From Pontibacter litorisediminis (lineage in GTDB: Bacteria > Bacteroidota > Bacteroidia > Cytophagales > Hymenobacteraceae): DNA of 64,000 nucleotides. The DNA is taken from NCBI RefSeq assembly GCF_029360645.1, contig NZ_JARDUA010000001.1, forward strand, positions 1,364,001 to 1,428,000, written 5' to 3'. The notes under the pieces are model-generated. The model worked only from the letters and a program-made list of their open reading frames with translations. It had not been told where the DNA came from and ran no database searches. The position numbers and the translations under genes were made by a program. Shown here piece by piece: positions 43,801 through 52,500 of the stretch (position 1 is the stretch's first letter; every line of letters begins with the position of its first letter).

Positions 43801-45897
43801 CCGGTAGCGCCTAACGCACCGCTGGAGGCCAGGTTCGAGAACGTGGACATTGCCTACATCATGAGCACCTTTCAGGCGCCGGAGGACAGCCTGATCGCCG
43901 GCACGATCAATGGCACCGCCACCGTCCGCAACATCATGGGCGATAACCTGGCCTTCACCTCCGACCTCACCGTTACAGACTTCGCCTACGAGGGGGTGCC
44001 GGTTGGCGACCTGGCCCTAAACGCCAGAAGCGGTGCCAACAACCGCTACGACATCAACGCAAACCTTACCGGCAACAACAACCAGGTAACGATCGATGGC
44101 TATATGCAACCGCAGGCCGAGGCCACGCTCCTGAACTTGACCGCAAGTATAGACCGGCTCAACATGCACTCGCTGGAAGGTTTTATGGCAGGTATGGTAG
44201 ATCAGCTGGATGGCAGGGCCACCGGCGACCTGCGCATTGGCGGCACCCTGGCACAACCCGACATAAGGGGGCAGCTGAACTTCAACCGGGCACAGTTTAA
44301 CCTCGTGATGCTGGGTTCCCTGTTCACGCTGCAGAACGAGCAATTGGTGTTTGATGAGCAGGGAATCCGTTTTGACGACTTTACCATCACCGACTCGTTG
44401 GGCAACAACTTAGAGGTAAACGGTAGCATGCTCACGCAGACCTACACCGACTTTGAGTTTGCGCTGGATGTGGCAACCCCACGCTTCCTGGCCCTTAACT
44501 CCACTGCCCAGGACAACAGCCTTTTCTACGGCACCGTGTATGTGGGAGCGGATGCCACCATTACCGGCAGCATGATGCAGCCTGTTATCAAGGTAAATGC
44601 CCGTGTGCTGGATGGCTCTGACTTCACCACAGTGATACCCGCCGACCAAGTAGGGGCCGCCGAGCGCGAGGGCATCGTGGAATTTGTGAACCTGAACCCC
44701 GAGATGACCCGCATCCTGCGCGAGCAGCAGAGCGATACCACCGAGATAACGGGCTTTGTAGGAGCTGATGTAGAAGCGCAGCTTACCGTGACCGATGCCA
44801 CCCAGATCACCATCATCATTGACCCCACAACAGGTGATAACCTGACGGTGCGCGGTTCCGCTGACCCGCTCTTCATTGGCATGCGTCCAAGCGGAGAGAT
44901 TAACATGTCTGGCCGGTACACGGTTACGGAAGGGCGGTATAGCATGGACTTCTACGACCTGGCCTCCCGTGAGCTGGATATTGCCGAGGGTAGTTACATT
45001 AACTGGACCGGCGATCCACTGCAGGCCAATATGGACATCACCGCCATTTACAACGTAGAAACGGCACCCCAAGAGCTGGTGGCAACCCAAGCTGCCTCTT
45101 ATGAAGACCCTGCGCTTAGAAACCAGGTGCCTTTCGAGGTGCTGGTATTTGTGCGGGGCGAGCTGCTGACGCCTGAAATCAGTTTTGACATACGGCTGCC
45201 TGAGGAAGAGCGGGGCAGCGTTCCGGGAATCGTGCAAACAAGCCTCGGAAACCTGCGCCAGGATGAGTCAGAGCTGAACAAGCAAGTGTTCTCGCTGCTC
45301 GTGCTGAACCGCTTTATGGCGCCTGATCCACTTACCAGCTCCGGGGGCGGTGGCTTTGAGTCTACAGCACGCAACAGCCTGGGCCAGGTCATGACAGACC
45401 AGCTGAACCAGCTCACCAACCGCTACGCAGGTGGCCTGGGTCTGGAGCTTGGCGTGGACTCTTACCAGGACTATTCCTCCGGCTCCGCCGAGGGCCGCAC
45501 CGACCTGAACGTGGCCATGCGCCAGCAGTTCCTCAACGACAGGCTCACCGTAAGGGTAGGTACCGACATTGGCTTGGAGGGCGGCAGCCAGACGAACCAG
45601 ACCATGAGCGGCTTCGGCGGCGACATCTCCGTAGAGTACTCCCTGACCGAGGATGGCAGGCTGCGGGTGCGGGGCTTCCAGCGCAACCAGTACGAAGGCG
45701 TGATAGAGGGCGGCGATGTGCGGGCCACGGGTCTGGCGCTGATCTTTGTGCGCGAGTACAACAACTTCTCTGACCTGTTCCGTGACCTGGAGAGCCGCCG
45801 CAGAAGAGATGAGGAGCGCCGGTTGGAGGCAGCAAAGAAAATAAGGCAGGAGGAGAAAGAGTTAGAGGCAGAACTTAAAGAAAAAGGTACAAACTAA
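40858..45897 (+). CDS. tamB: TamB-like translocation and assembly module protein
   Basis: 1679 residues counted from TTG 40858. A membrane anchor starts the protein (LLLIVIALQFQGVQNYLARQG), followed by the long beta-helical groove (AsmA/TamB repeats with many LxLxxIxL strands) and a C-terminal TamB domain at about 1330-1670 (GRYTVTEGRYSMDFYDLASRE, FEVLVFVRGELLTPEISFDI), ending in a basic, coiled tail. TamB spans the periplasm and works with an outer-membrane BamA-like partner; that partner, the lipoprotein TamL, begins four bases after the stop. The frame stays open upstream of the TTG to 40774 with typical N-terminal sequence, and an in-frame ATG at 40741 is cut off by a TAA at 40771. Thus the true start is uncertain; see findings. 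Confidence 0.93.
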   Translation: MLLLIVIALQFQGVQNYLARQGENYLQKTFGTEVSIGGFTTDWRNALVLKDVYLEDQQQDTLWYSERLGVDMAILSLLKGEVNISKVDLDNATLKLHIREDSTTNFDFITEAFATDTTTAQPADTSASAMQITLGTVNLDNVYVVFRDDAGGNYIRTRVGELTTTMDELNLEEQRYLVDEVRLANTWVAYEQTKLPPPDTSAYEPLEMDFGLNRLALENIRLSYLSRPAEQRIELALGESEVVSDNIDLQNARVELKSFALRNTDLKYVQEKYKPADSLAVNPERTVKELDESVEQAQGQPVNWVVTLGDLDVSDLDVAFDNVNAPRQPSGMDYDHLKFTDILMDAQDISYSLSRTEATLNQLTLQEQSGFALQNFEADIIFDSTHTSLTDLDLKTGHSHLQNKLAMSYPSLEAMAENPEQIALDVDIRNSYIGMQDVLYFMPDLAENPSFRSIANANIKVTARAEGPMENLRVQTLQLAGLRDTRVDVSGTVRNAMDPDNLYLDLDIDRFATTRTDVQALVPAGTIPPDFRLPSQMSMTGNYTGTLTNFDANTDLRTSFGNVVANVDMGANETFTATVRSGGFDLSQLMADSLGLGKVALVAEARGTGLTPETMRAKVKADVQLFDYSNYSYKDIDLVATIDQNLYTVQAKANDQNLAFDLNGTFNLRNAEKQAYTFNLDLDQANLHSLNLYPEPLAVRGQLQGDFTGADASTLSGELEGQALRVEYNGNTYPIDTLALALLQTGEAAEITVQSDVVDADMQFQNTLATLPTALLKHFSNYVDLQPDPPYPANLNLGDFTATIDLKKTGIITSFVPGLEQLQLATPITASYNGDNQQLELDGRISRIVYTDYVLQNLDLSVRGDREQLAYELNLQRLLSPSLTMDNISLDGAARDNELAVRLAVAGDSLQQENERFVVGGVLNSLGRGYRFSFNPDQLVINGDDWDVPQDNYLQFDTNLLYANNIRLQHNNQAILLNSTGPVAPNAPLEARFENVDIAYIMSTFQAPEDSLIAGTINGTATVRNIMGDNLAFTSDLTVTDFAYEGVPVGDLALNARSGANNRYDINANLTGNNNQVTIDGYMQPQAEATLLNLTASIDRLNMHSLEGFMAGMVDQLDGRATGDLRIGGTLAQPDIRGQLNFNRAQFNLVMLGSLFTLQNEQLVFDEQGIRFDDFTITDSLGNNLEVNGSMLTQTYTDFEFALDVATPRFLALNSTAQDNSLFYGTVYVGADATITGSMMQPVIKVNARVLDGSDFTTVIPADQVGAAEREGIVEFVNLNPEMTRILREQQSDTTEITGFVGADVEAQLTVTDATQITIIIDPTTGDNLTVRGSADPLFIGMRPSGEINMSGRYTVTEGRYSMDFYDLASRELDIAEGSYINWTGDPLQANMDITAIYNVETAPQELVATQAASYEDPALRNQVPFEVLVFVRGELLTPEISFDIRLPEEERGSVPGIVQTSLGNLRQDESELNKQVFSLLVLNRFMAPDPLTSSGGGGFESTARNSLGQVMTDQLNQLTNRYAGGLGLELGVDSYQDYSSGSAEGRTDLNVAMRQQFLNDRLTVRVGTDIGLEGGSQTNQTMSGFGGDISVEYSLTEDGRLRVRGFQRNQYEGVIEGGDVRATGLALIFVREYNNFSDLFRDLESRRRRDEERRLEAAKKIRQEEKELEAELKEKGTN

Positions 45898-45901
45898 AAC
45901 T

Positions 45902-48265
45902 ATGCTCAAAAACTACCCCCGGACCAGGCCAATCAAGGCCTGCACACTCATGCTGTTGCTATGCTGGCTCCTGCTGGCAGGCTGCAGTGTAACCAAAACG
46001 GTGCCTGAGGGTGATGCCCTATTCACCGGCTTTAGCGTGAAGGTGAACGGGGAAAAAGACAGCAGCAACCGCAGCGCTGCGCTGGAAACGGAGCTTAGTG
46101 CCGCCGTACGCCCTGAGCCGAACGCCTCTATACTTGGGCTGCGCCCAAAGTTGGCTATTTACAACGCCTTCTATACCGAGAAGGAAAAAGGTCTGAAGCA
46201 TTGGGTTATGACCAAACTGGGAGAGCCGCCGGTGCTCATCTCGCAGGTAGACACCGGCAGCGTGAGCCAGGTAATGAGCAACCGCCTGCACAACCGGGGC
46301 TACTTCAACAACCAGGTGGGCAGCACTACGGAGGTAGACACAGCACAAAAGAAGGCCACCATTAGCTGGACAGCCCGCGTGGGGGAACCGTACCGCTTGC
46401 GCAATATCAAGTATACCTTAAATGACTCACTGGCCGTGCACCAGGCTATTGAGCAGACAAAGCCAGAATCGCTCCTAAAGCCAGGGGAGCCATATGATCT
46501 GGGTATCATGACTGATGAGCGCATCCGGATAGACGGCGTGCTCAAGAACAAGGGGTTTTACTACTTCAGCCCTGAACTGCTCATTTTTAGTGTGGACACC
46601 ACCGTTGGCAACCGGCAGGCCGACGTGCTGATGCGCGTGAAAGAGGCTGCCTCCTCGCAGGCACTGCAGCCTTACGCGCTGGATGACATCTTCATCTTCG
46701 CCAACTACTCGCTCGGCGACAGCCTTGCCGTGCGGGACACCATCGATTTCCAAGGCTACCACTACATCCCGAACGAGGAATACCTAAAGGCGCGCCACCT
46801 GCTAGACGGGGTTTTTCTGGAGCAGGATAGCCTTTATACCCGCGAAGACCACCTGCTCACCATTAAGCGCCTGTCGGGTTTGGCGGCCTACAAATTCGTA
46901 AACATCGATTACGAACGCGACACGGTGAACACCGATAAGTTGGATGCCTTTGTGTACCTGACGCCGGCCCTTAAGAAATCGCTGCGGGCGGAGGCGCAGA
47001 TGGTGACCAAGTCGAACAACTTTGCCGGACCGGGGCTCAAAGTGTCGTTCCGGAACCGAAATACTTTCAGGGGTTCTGAGGTTTTGAACGTGGAGTTTAC
47101 CGGCAGCTTCGAATCGCAGGTGGGGGGCCGTGGTACGGGAGAGGCGCCGGAAGGCGTGAACCCGCCAGCGAAAAGCAGCATTCCCTCCTATGAGCTGGGG
47201 GTGCAGACGTCTCTGGCCATTCCCCGCATCGTGTCGCCGTTTAACCTGCGCAACCTGCGCACGGAATTCGTACCGCAAACCCGCATTGGCCTTGGCTTTA
47301 ATTTTCTGAGCCGCTCTGGCTATTATCAACTGAATTCCTACAATGCCACCTACAGCTATGCCTGGCGCCCTAAGGAAACCCTCACGTTCGACGCCACCCC
47401 GATCAACCTGCAGTATGTGCGCCTGACCAACTCCACCGAGGCTTTTGATACACTGTTAGCCAGGAACCAGTACCTGCAGAGCAGCTTTGAGAATCAATTC
47501 ATCATCGGCGGAATTTACCAGATGACCTATAGCACCCAGATGTATAAAGACCGCACCAGCAACGTTTTTGACCGGGTGACGCTGGACATGTCGGGCAACG
47601 TGGTGAGTGGCTTTCAGTCGCTAACGGGCAAGCCCAAGCCTACCCAGGAAGAGCCGCGCGTACTGTATAAGGACCGTTACGCCCAGTATGTGATGCTGGA
47701 CAACGACTTCCGGCACTACCTGAACCTGGGGAAAGAGAGCCAACTGGTATGGCGACTGGCCACCGGCGTGGGTTATTCCTATGGCAACTCCAGAACCATG
47801 CCTTATGTAAAGCAGTTCTCGGTGGGCGGGCCAAACAGCGTGCGGGCTTTCCGGGCGCGCAGCGTCGGGCCGGGCACCTACGACGTTCCGGATTCCGTTG
47901 CCTTTTCCTTCTTTGACCAGGTGGGTGATATCAGGCTGGAGACAAACCTGGAGTACCGCTTCCCGATCGTCGGCTTCTTCAAGGGCGCTGTTTTTGCCGA
48001 TGCCGGTAACATCTGGAACCTGCGTGAGACGGAAAAAGAGGGAGCCAAGTTTGAAGCAAAGGACTTCCTGAGCGAACTGGCCCTGGGTACGGGCGTGGGC
48101 CTGCGGGTGGATATCGAGTTCTTTGTGATACGGTTGGATCTGGGTATACCGGTGCGGGTGCCCTACTTACCCAAAGGCGATCGCCTGGTGCTGGACGAGT
48201 TTAACGGTAGCTTCAGCGGCGACTACGGCATGGTGCTCAACATCGCCATTGGCTATCCGTTCTAA
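45902..48265 (+). CDS. tamL: TamL, lipoprotein BamA/TamA-family outer-membrane protein
   Basis: 787 residues. The signal peptide ends in a lipobox LLLAGC (cysteine at about 28), which distinguishes TamL of Bacteroidota from proteobacterial TamA. POTRA domains fill about 35-390 (RNIKYTLNDSLAV, then LDDIFIFANYSLGDSLAV, a repeated pattern), followed by a 16-strand beta-barrel with FAPGLKVSFRNRN-like segments, the VRAFRARSVGPGTYD motif of the Omp85 barrel loop 6 (VRGF/RxR element) and a C-terminal aromatic strand (MVLNIAIGYPF). It should fold or insert outer-membrane proteins together with TamB upstream, four bases away. The stop is followed by repeat family 2. Confidence 0.92.
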   Translation: MLKNYPRTRPIKACTLMLLLCWLLLAGCSVTKTVPEGDALFTGFSVKVNGEKDSSNRSAALETELSAAVRPEPNASILGLRPKLAIYNAFYTEKEKGLKHWVMTKLGEPPVLISQVDTGSVSQVMSNRLHNRGYFNNQVGSTTEVDTAQKKATISWTARVGEPYRLRNIKYTLNDSLAVHQAIEQTKPESLLKPGEPYDLGIMTDERIRIDGVLKNKGFYYFSPELLIFSVDTTVGNRQADVLMRVKEAASSQALQPYALDDIFIFANYSLGDSLAVRDTIDFQGYHYIPNEEYLKARHLLDGVFLEQDSLYTREDHLLTIKRLSGLAAYKFVNIDYERDTVNTDKLDAFVYLTPALKKSLRAEAQMVTKSNNFAGPGLKVSFRNRNTFRGSEVLNVEFTGSFESQVGGRGTGEAPEGVNPPAKSSIPSYELGVQTSLAIPRIVSPFNLRNLRTEFVPQTRIGLGFNFLSRSGYYQLNSYNATYSYAWRPKETLTFDATPINLQYVRLTNSTEAFDTLLARNQYLQSSFENQFIIGGIYQMTYSTQMYKDRTSNVFDRVTLDMSGNVVSGFQSLTGKPKPTQEEPRVLYKDRYAQYVMLDNDFRHYLNLGKESQLVWRLATGVGYSYGNSRTMPYVKQFSVGGPNSVRAFRARSVGPGTYDVPDSVAFSFFDQVGDIRLETNLEYRFPIVGFFKGAVFADAGNIWNLRETEKEGAKFEAKDFLSELALGTGVGLRVDIEFFVIRLDLGIPVRVPYLPKGDRLVLDEFNGSFSGDYGMVLNIAIGYPF

Positions 48266-48267
48266 TT

Positions 48268-48440
48268 TGGAATGGGTGGTTGGGTGAATGAGCGGATGCG
48301 TGAATAGGTGATTTTTCCGTGTCATCCTGGAAGGATCTTGTTGGCGAGGTTCGACGGCCTTTGCAAGCCGCTACTAAAATTTTACAAGTGACAGAACTGG
48401 GAGTAAATAAACATTCACTCACCCACTCATTCGCTCATTG
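48268..48440. repeat. Intergenic repeat family 2, copy 1
   Basis: About 170 bases flanked by inverted words: GGTGAATGAGCGGATGCGTG near 48280-48300 and the complementary-type CATTCACTCACCCACTCATT near 48412-48432. In the centre is GTCATCCTGGAAGGATCTTG, a word I associate with intergenic repeats of Cytophagales. Compare 63262-63506. Its right end overlaps the last codons of miaA. Confidence 0.6.
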
Positions 48441-49336
48441 ATAAAGGCAACAACCTCCTCCCAATGCTGCGGGTGAAACCAGGCATACTCCTCCGGGTTT
48501 TTGTTGAACCAGGTAAGCTGGCGCTTGGCGTAGCGGCGGCTGTTTCGTTTTAGCAGGCGCACGGCTTCCTCCCAGTCATACTTGCCCTCCAGGTAGTCGA
48601 AAATCTCTTTGTAGCCAACTGTTTGCAGCGCGTTGTGCTGGCGGTGTGGGTACAGGCGCTTGGCCTCCTCCAGTAGCCCCTGCTCCAGCATCTGGTCCAT
48701 GCGCCGGTCTATGCGGCTGTAGAGTTCGGCACGATCGCGGTTCAGGGCTATTTTGATGCTGTTGAAGGGCCGCTCCTGCTTTTCACTTTTTCTGAAGGAG
48801 GAGTAGGGTTTTCCGCTGCTCAGGCACACCTCCAGTGCCCGCACTACCCGCTGCACGTTCGCCTGGTCGACCTGGGCAAAGTATACAGGGTCCAGCAGCT
48901 GCAGCTGATCCAGTAAAGGTTGTAGCCCTTCCTGCTCATACTTCTCCGTCAGTTGTGCGCGTACCTGTGGATCCACCTCCGGCATTTCATCCATGCCCTC
49001 CAGTACGGCACGCACATACAACCCGGAGCCACCGGTCATAATCACAACATCATGCTGCCGGAACAGCTGCTCCAGCAGCACCAGCACATCCTGCTCAAAA
49101 GCGCCGGCACTGTAGTCTTCCTCTATGCTATGCGAGTCCACGAAGTGGTGCTTTACCCCCTGCTGCTCTTCTGCTGTGGGCTTGGCCGTGCCGATGCTCA
49201 TCTCAGTAAAGAACTGCCGGGAGTCAGCGGAGATGATCTCGGTTTTATACTGCTTAGCCAGCCGCACGCACAAATCTGTTTTGCCCACCGCCGTTGGGCC
49301 CACCACCACTACCAGGTGCTTCTGTCTTCTTTCCAT
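48419..49336 (-). CDS. miaA: tRNA dimethylallyltransferase
   Basis: 305 residues from the ATG at 49336 (MERRQKHLVVVVGPTAVGKT); the frame is open another 25 codons but the P-loop begins 11 residues after this ATG. Motifs: GPTAVGKTDL (phosphate-binding loop), SADSRQFFTEMSIGTAKPT (catalytic Asp and substrate tunnel), HHFVDSH, GGSGLYVRAVLEG, and LNRDRAELYSRIDRRMDQML in the swinging part. It transfers the isopentenyl group to A37 of tRNAs reading U-starting codons. The last residues (INERMSG) are encoded within a repeat; the ORF is otherwise intact. Confidence 0.95.
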   Translation of the reverse strand: MERRQKHLVVVVGPTAVGKTDLCVRLAKQYKTEIISADSRQFFTEMSIGTAKPTAEEQQGVKHHFVDSHSIEEDYSAGAFEQDVLVLLEQLFRQHDVVIMTGGSGLYVRAVLEGMDEMPEVDPQVRAQLTEKYEQEGLQPLLDQLQLLDPVYFAQVDQANVQRVVRALEVCLSSGKPYSSFRKSEKQERPFNSIKIALNRDRAELYSRIDRRMDQMLEQGLLEEAKRLYPHRQHNALQTVGYKEIFDYLEGKYDWEEAVRLLKRNSRRYAKRQLTWFNKNPEEYAWFHPQHWEEVVAFINERMSG

Positions 49337-49552
49337 GCCTTTTCCGGTTGATAGCTGCAAAATCTGATGCAAAAAACTGTCTGCCACACTGCCTGCAAAG
49401 GCACAAACCACAGCACCGTTTTGTTGTACCCTATAAGAGCGATAGTCTGCTCTTTATTTTTTTGCTAAATTATCGCTTTATTTATGAAATTAGTATAGGC
49501 TTTGCGCTTGCCTCTGTGCATTTGCTTGCTGTTATACTTATAGACACTAACT

Positions 49553-52500
49553 ATGCCTTATACTTCAACCCGGCAGCCTGACGAGAAAATCATACAATCA
49601 GCCTCTAACCTGCTGCAGGTGCTGGTGCAACTGGCCAAACCAACCCATGGCGTGGTGGTGGCCCTGCCAAGCGGACAGGTGCTGGCGGCCAATGCACAAA
49701 CGAGCAACTACCGGCCTAGCGGCTCCGACCTCAGCACTAGCCGCGACCTCCGAGGCCTTTTCGGCATCACGCAGGAGCAGTTTGGCCTGCTGATGGAAGC
49801 GCTGCAGAAGCAACGCAAGTTTACAGGCTCTGTGGATACAGACGATGAGAGCTGCAACCCCTTTACGTATAGCTGCCGCATGGTGCATTTCCAGGGCAGC
49901 ACATTTGTGTGCGTGGAGCTGGCCAACATGGGGCAGGCCACGGCCTTGCTGCCTTACGACGGCGACAGCTACCATGATGTGTTTGAGGAAAACTCTGAGC
50001 CCATGTTCCTGCTCGACTGCGAGGGCCACTTCATAGACATCAACCAGGCGGCGCTGCAGCTGGTGGGGCTGACCAAGGAAAACCTTACGGGCAAGTCGAT
50101 CTTTCGGGCTTTTAGGTTAAACCTGTTTGAGCGCGTTGCGCTAAGGGGCCAGCTACAGAAGGCGCTGGAGGAAGGAAAGCAGAAATTTGAATGGTGGCTG
50201 CACCAGGGCAACCAAGACCTGCTGCCTGTGGAGATTACCCTGCAGCCAGGAAAGTTCAAAGCCCAGGATATACTCTATGGCACTGTTAAGAACCTGAACG
50301 AGGTGATCGAGACTGAGCAGGACGTGCGTTTCCGCAACCATCAGTTGGAGTTTGTGAACCAGCTGATCACCAACCTCTCCTCCTCCGACAGCCCCTATGA
50401 CATTCTCCACAACACCCTGGATGAGCTCCTGGAGAAAAGCGATGTGGAAGGCGGATGCGTTTATACTTTCAACTCCTTTTTCCCGGACCAGGCAAGGCTC
50501 TCCTACTCAGCGGGAGAGGTACCCTCCCCTGCCCTCCCTGACGAGCTGCAGCTATCCCCTGAGCAGCTGCAGCAGCTGATGGGCGACAACCGGCGCCACG
50601 CGGTGGTGCATCTGCAGGAGCACCTGCAGAAGAGCCTCCGCCGCACCCTTACGTTGGTGCCGATCGCCACCGATAAGAAGGTGCTGGCCCTGATCCTGAT
50701 CTGGCCTAATAACGAGCCCCGCATGACGCAGTCCTTTGTGTCGTTGCTGGATTTTATTGGCTCTGCCATTGGCAACTATATAGACCGCCACCGGCTGCAG
50801 CAGCAGCTCATCAACACCGAAGACAAGTATAAACTGCTCTTCGAGGCCTCATACGATGCCATACTCCTGTTTAAGGACGGGGTGGTGTTTGAGTGTAATG
50901 ACAAGGCTTTGGAGTTTTTCCGCTGCACCCGCGAAGACCTGATTGGCAAGTCGCCCATTGACTACTCACCGGAGTTCCAGCCGGACGGGGAGCGCTCTGT
51001 GGAAAAGACCGCCCGCATTATGCGCGAGGTGCTGGAGACAGGCCGCTCCGTCACCTTTGAGTGGAAAAACCGCCGGAAGGATGGCACCTTGTTTGACGCG
51101 GAGCTTACGGTAAACCGCCTTCTCCTGGACGGCGAGGCTTATATCCAGGTGTTCAAGCGCGACATCACGCAGCGCAAGCAAACACAGCAGACCAAGCGCC
51201 GCGAAGAAGTGCTGAATGAGTCCATGGGGCAGTTCCGCAGCTTCCTGGACAAGGTAAACCTGGTGTACTACAGCCTCGACACCGAAGGCAACATCGCTTT
51301 TGCCAACGATTACTTTCTCAAGTATGTGGAGTACACGGAGGAGGAGCTGATCGGCAAGAGCTTTTACGACCTGCTGGTGCCGCAGCAGGAGCGCACGCAG
51401 CGGTTCCGTGACTTCAAGAGATCGCTGGAAACAAAACATCTTAGCACCTACTATGAGCGGGATGTGATCACCAAGTCGGGGCAGCTGAAGACCATCCGGT
51501 GGAACAGCATGTTTGAGTACGACACTGAGGGGCAGGTAACCGGCATCACCAGCGTAGGCAAGGACATGACCGACAAGCGCATTGCCATGGAGGCCCTCAA
51601 GGACAACAAGATACGCCTGCAGGACCTCTTCGACAATGCCCACGACCTTATCCAGAACATCTCGGTTGACAACAAGTTTATCTTTGTAAACAAAGCCTGG
51701 AAAGACCGCCTAGGCTATACCGACCAGGATATTGAGTCGCTCACCCTGAACGACATTGTGCACCCTTACTACAAGGCCAAGCTGATTTACCAGCTGCGCA
51801 ATCTGTACAAAGGCGAGAATGTGAACAAGATTGAAACGGTGTTCCTGACCAAGGCCGGAAAGCCGGTGCACCTGATCGGCAGTATCACCTGCAGCTGGCA
51901 GGATAACCGGCCGGTGGCCACGCGTGCCATCCTGCACGACATTACCGACCGCATCAAGGCTGAGCGGCTGCAGAAGGTGTACTACAGCATCGCCAACCTG
52001 GCCATCAGCAGCAAAGACCTTAACTCGCTCTACTCGGCCATACACCGCGAGCTGAGCAAGATCATCGAGACGCGCAACATCTACATCGCGCTTTGTGATA
52101 ACGACCACAACAACCTCAACTTTGTATACCTGGTAGATCAGTTTACCGACAAGGCTTCGAAACAGCACAACCGCCGGCCGTTCTCACGGGGCTTGTCAGA
52201 GTACATCATTGCCACGGGCAAGCCGCTGTACATGCAGAAGCAGGAGCTGCTGGAGCTGGCAGAGCGCGAGGGGCTGACCCTGTTTGGGGCGGTGCCGGAG
52301 GTTATCCTTTGCTCCCCGCTTGCTATTGGCGAGCGCATCATAGGCGTCATCACACTGCAGGATTACCAAAACCCGGAGGCCTATGTCGGCACCGATATCG
52401 AGATCCTGCACTTTATCTCTAACCAGGTGGCGCTGGCCATTGAGCGTAAGCGCAACGAGGAGCAGATTAATACCCAGAATGCGCGCCTAAACGCTATCTT

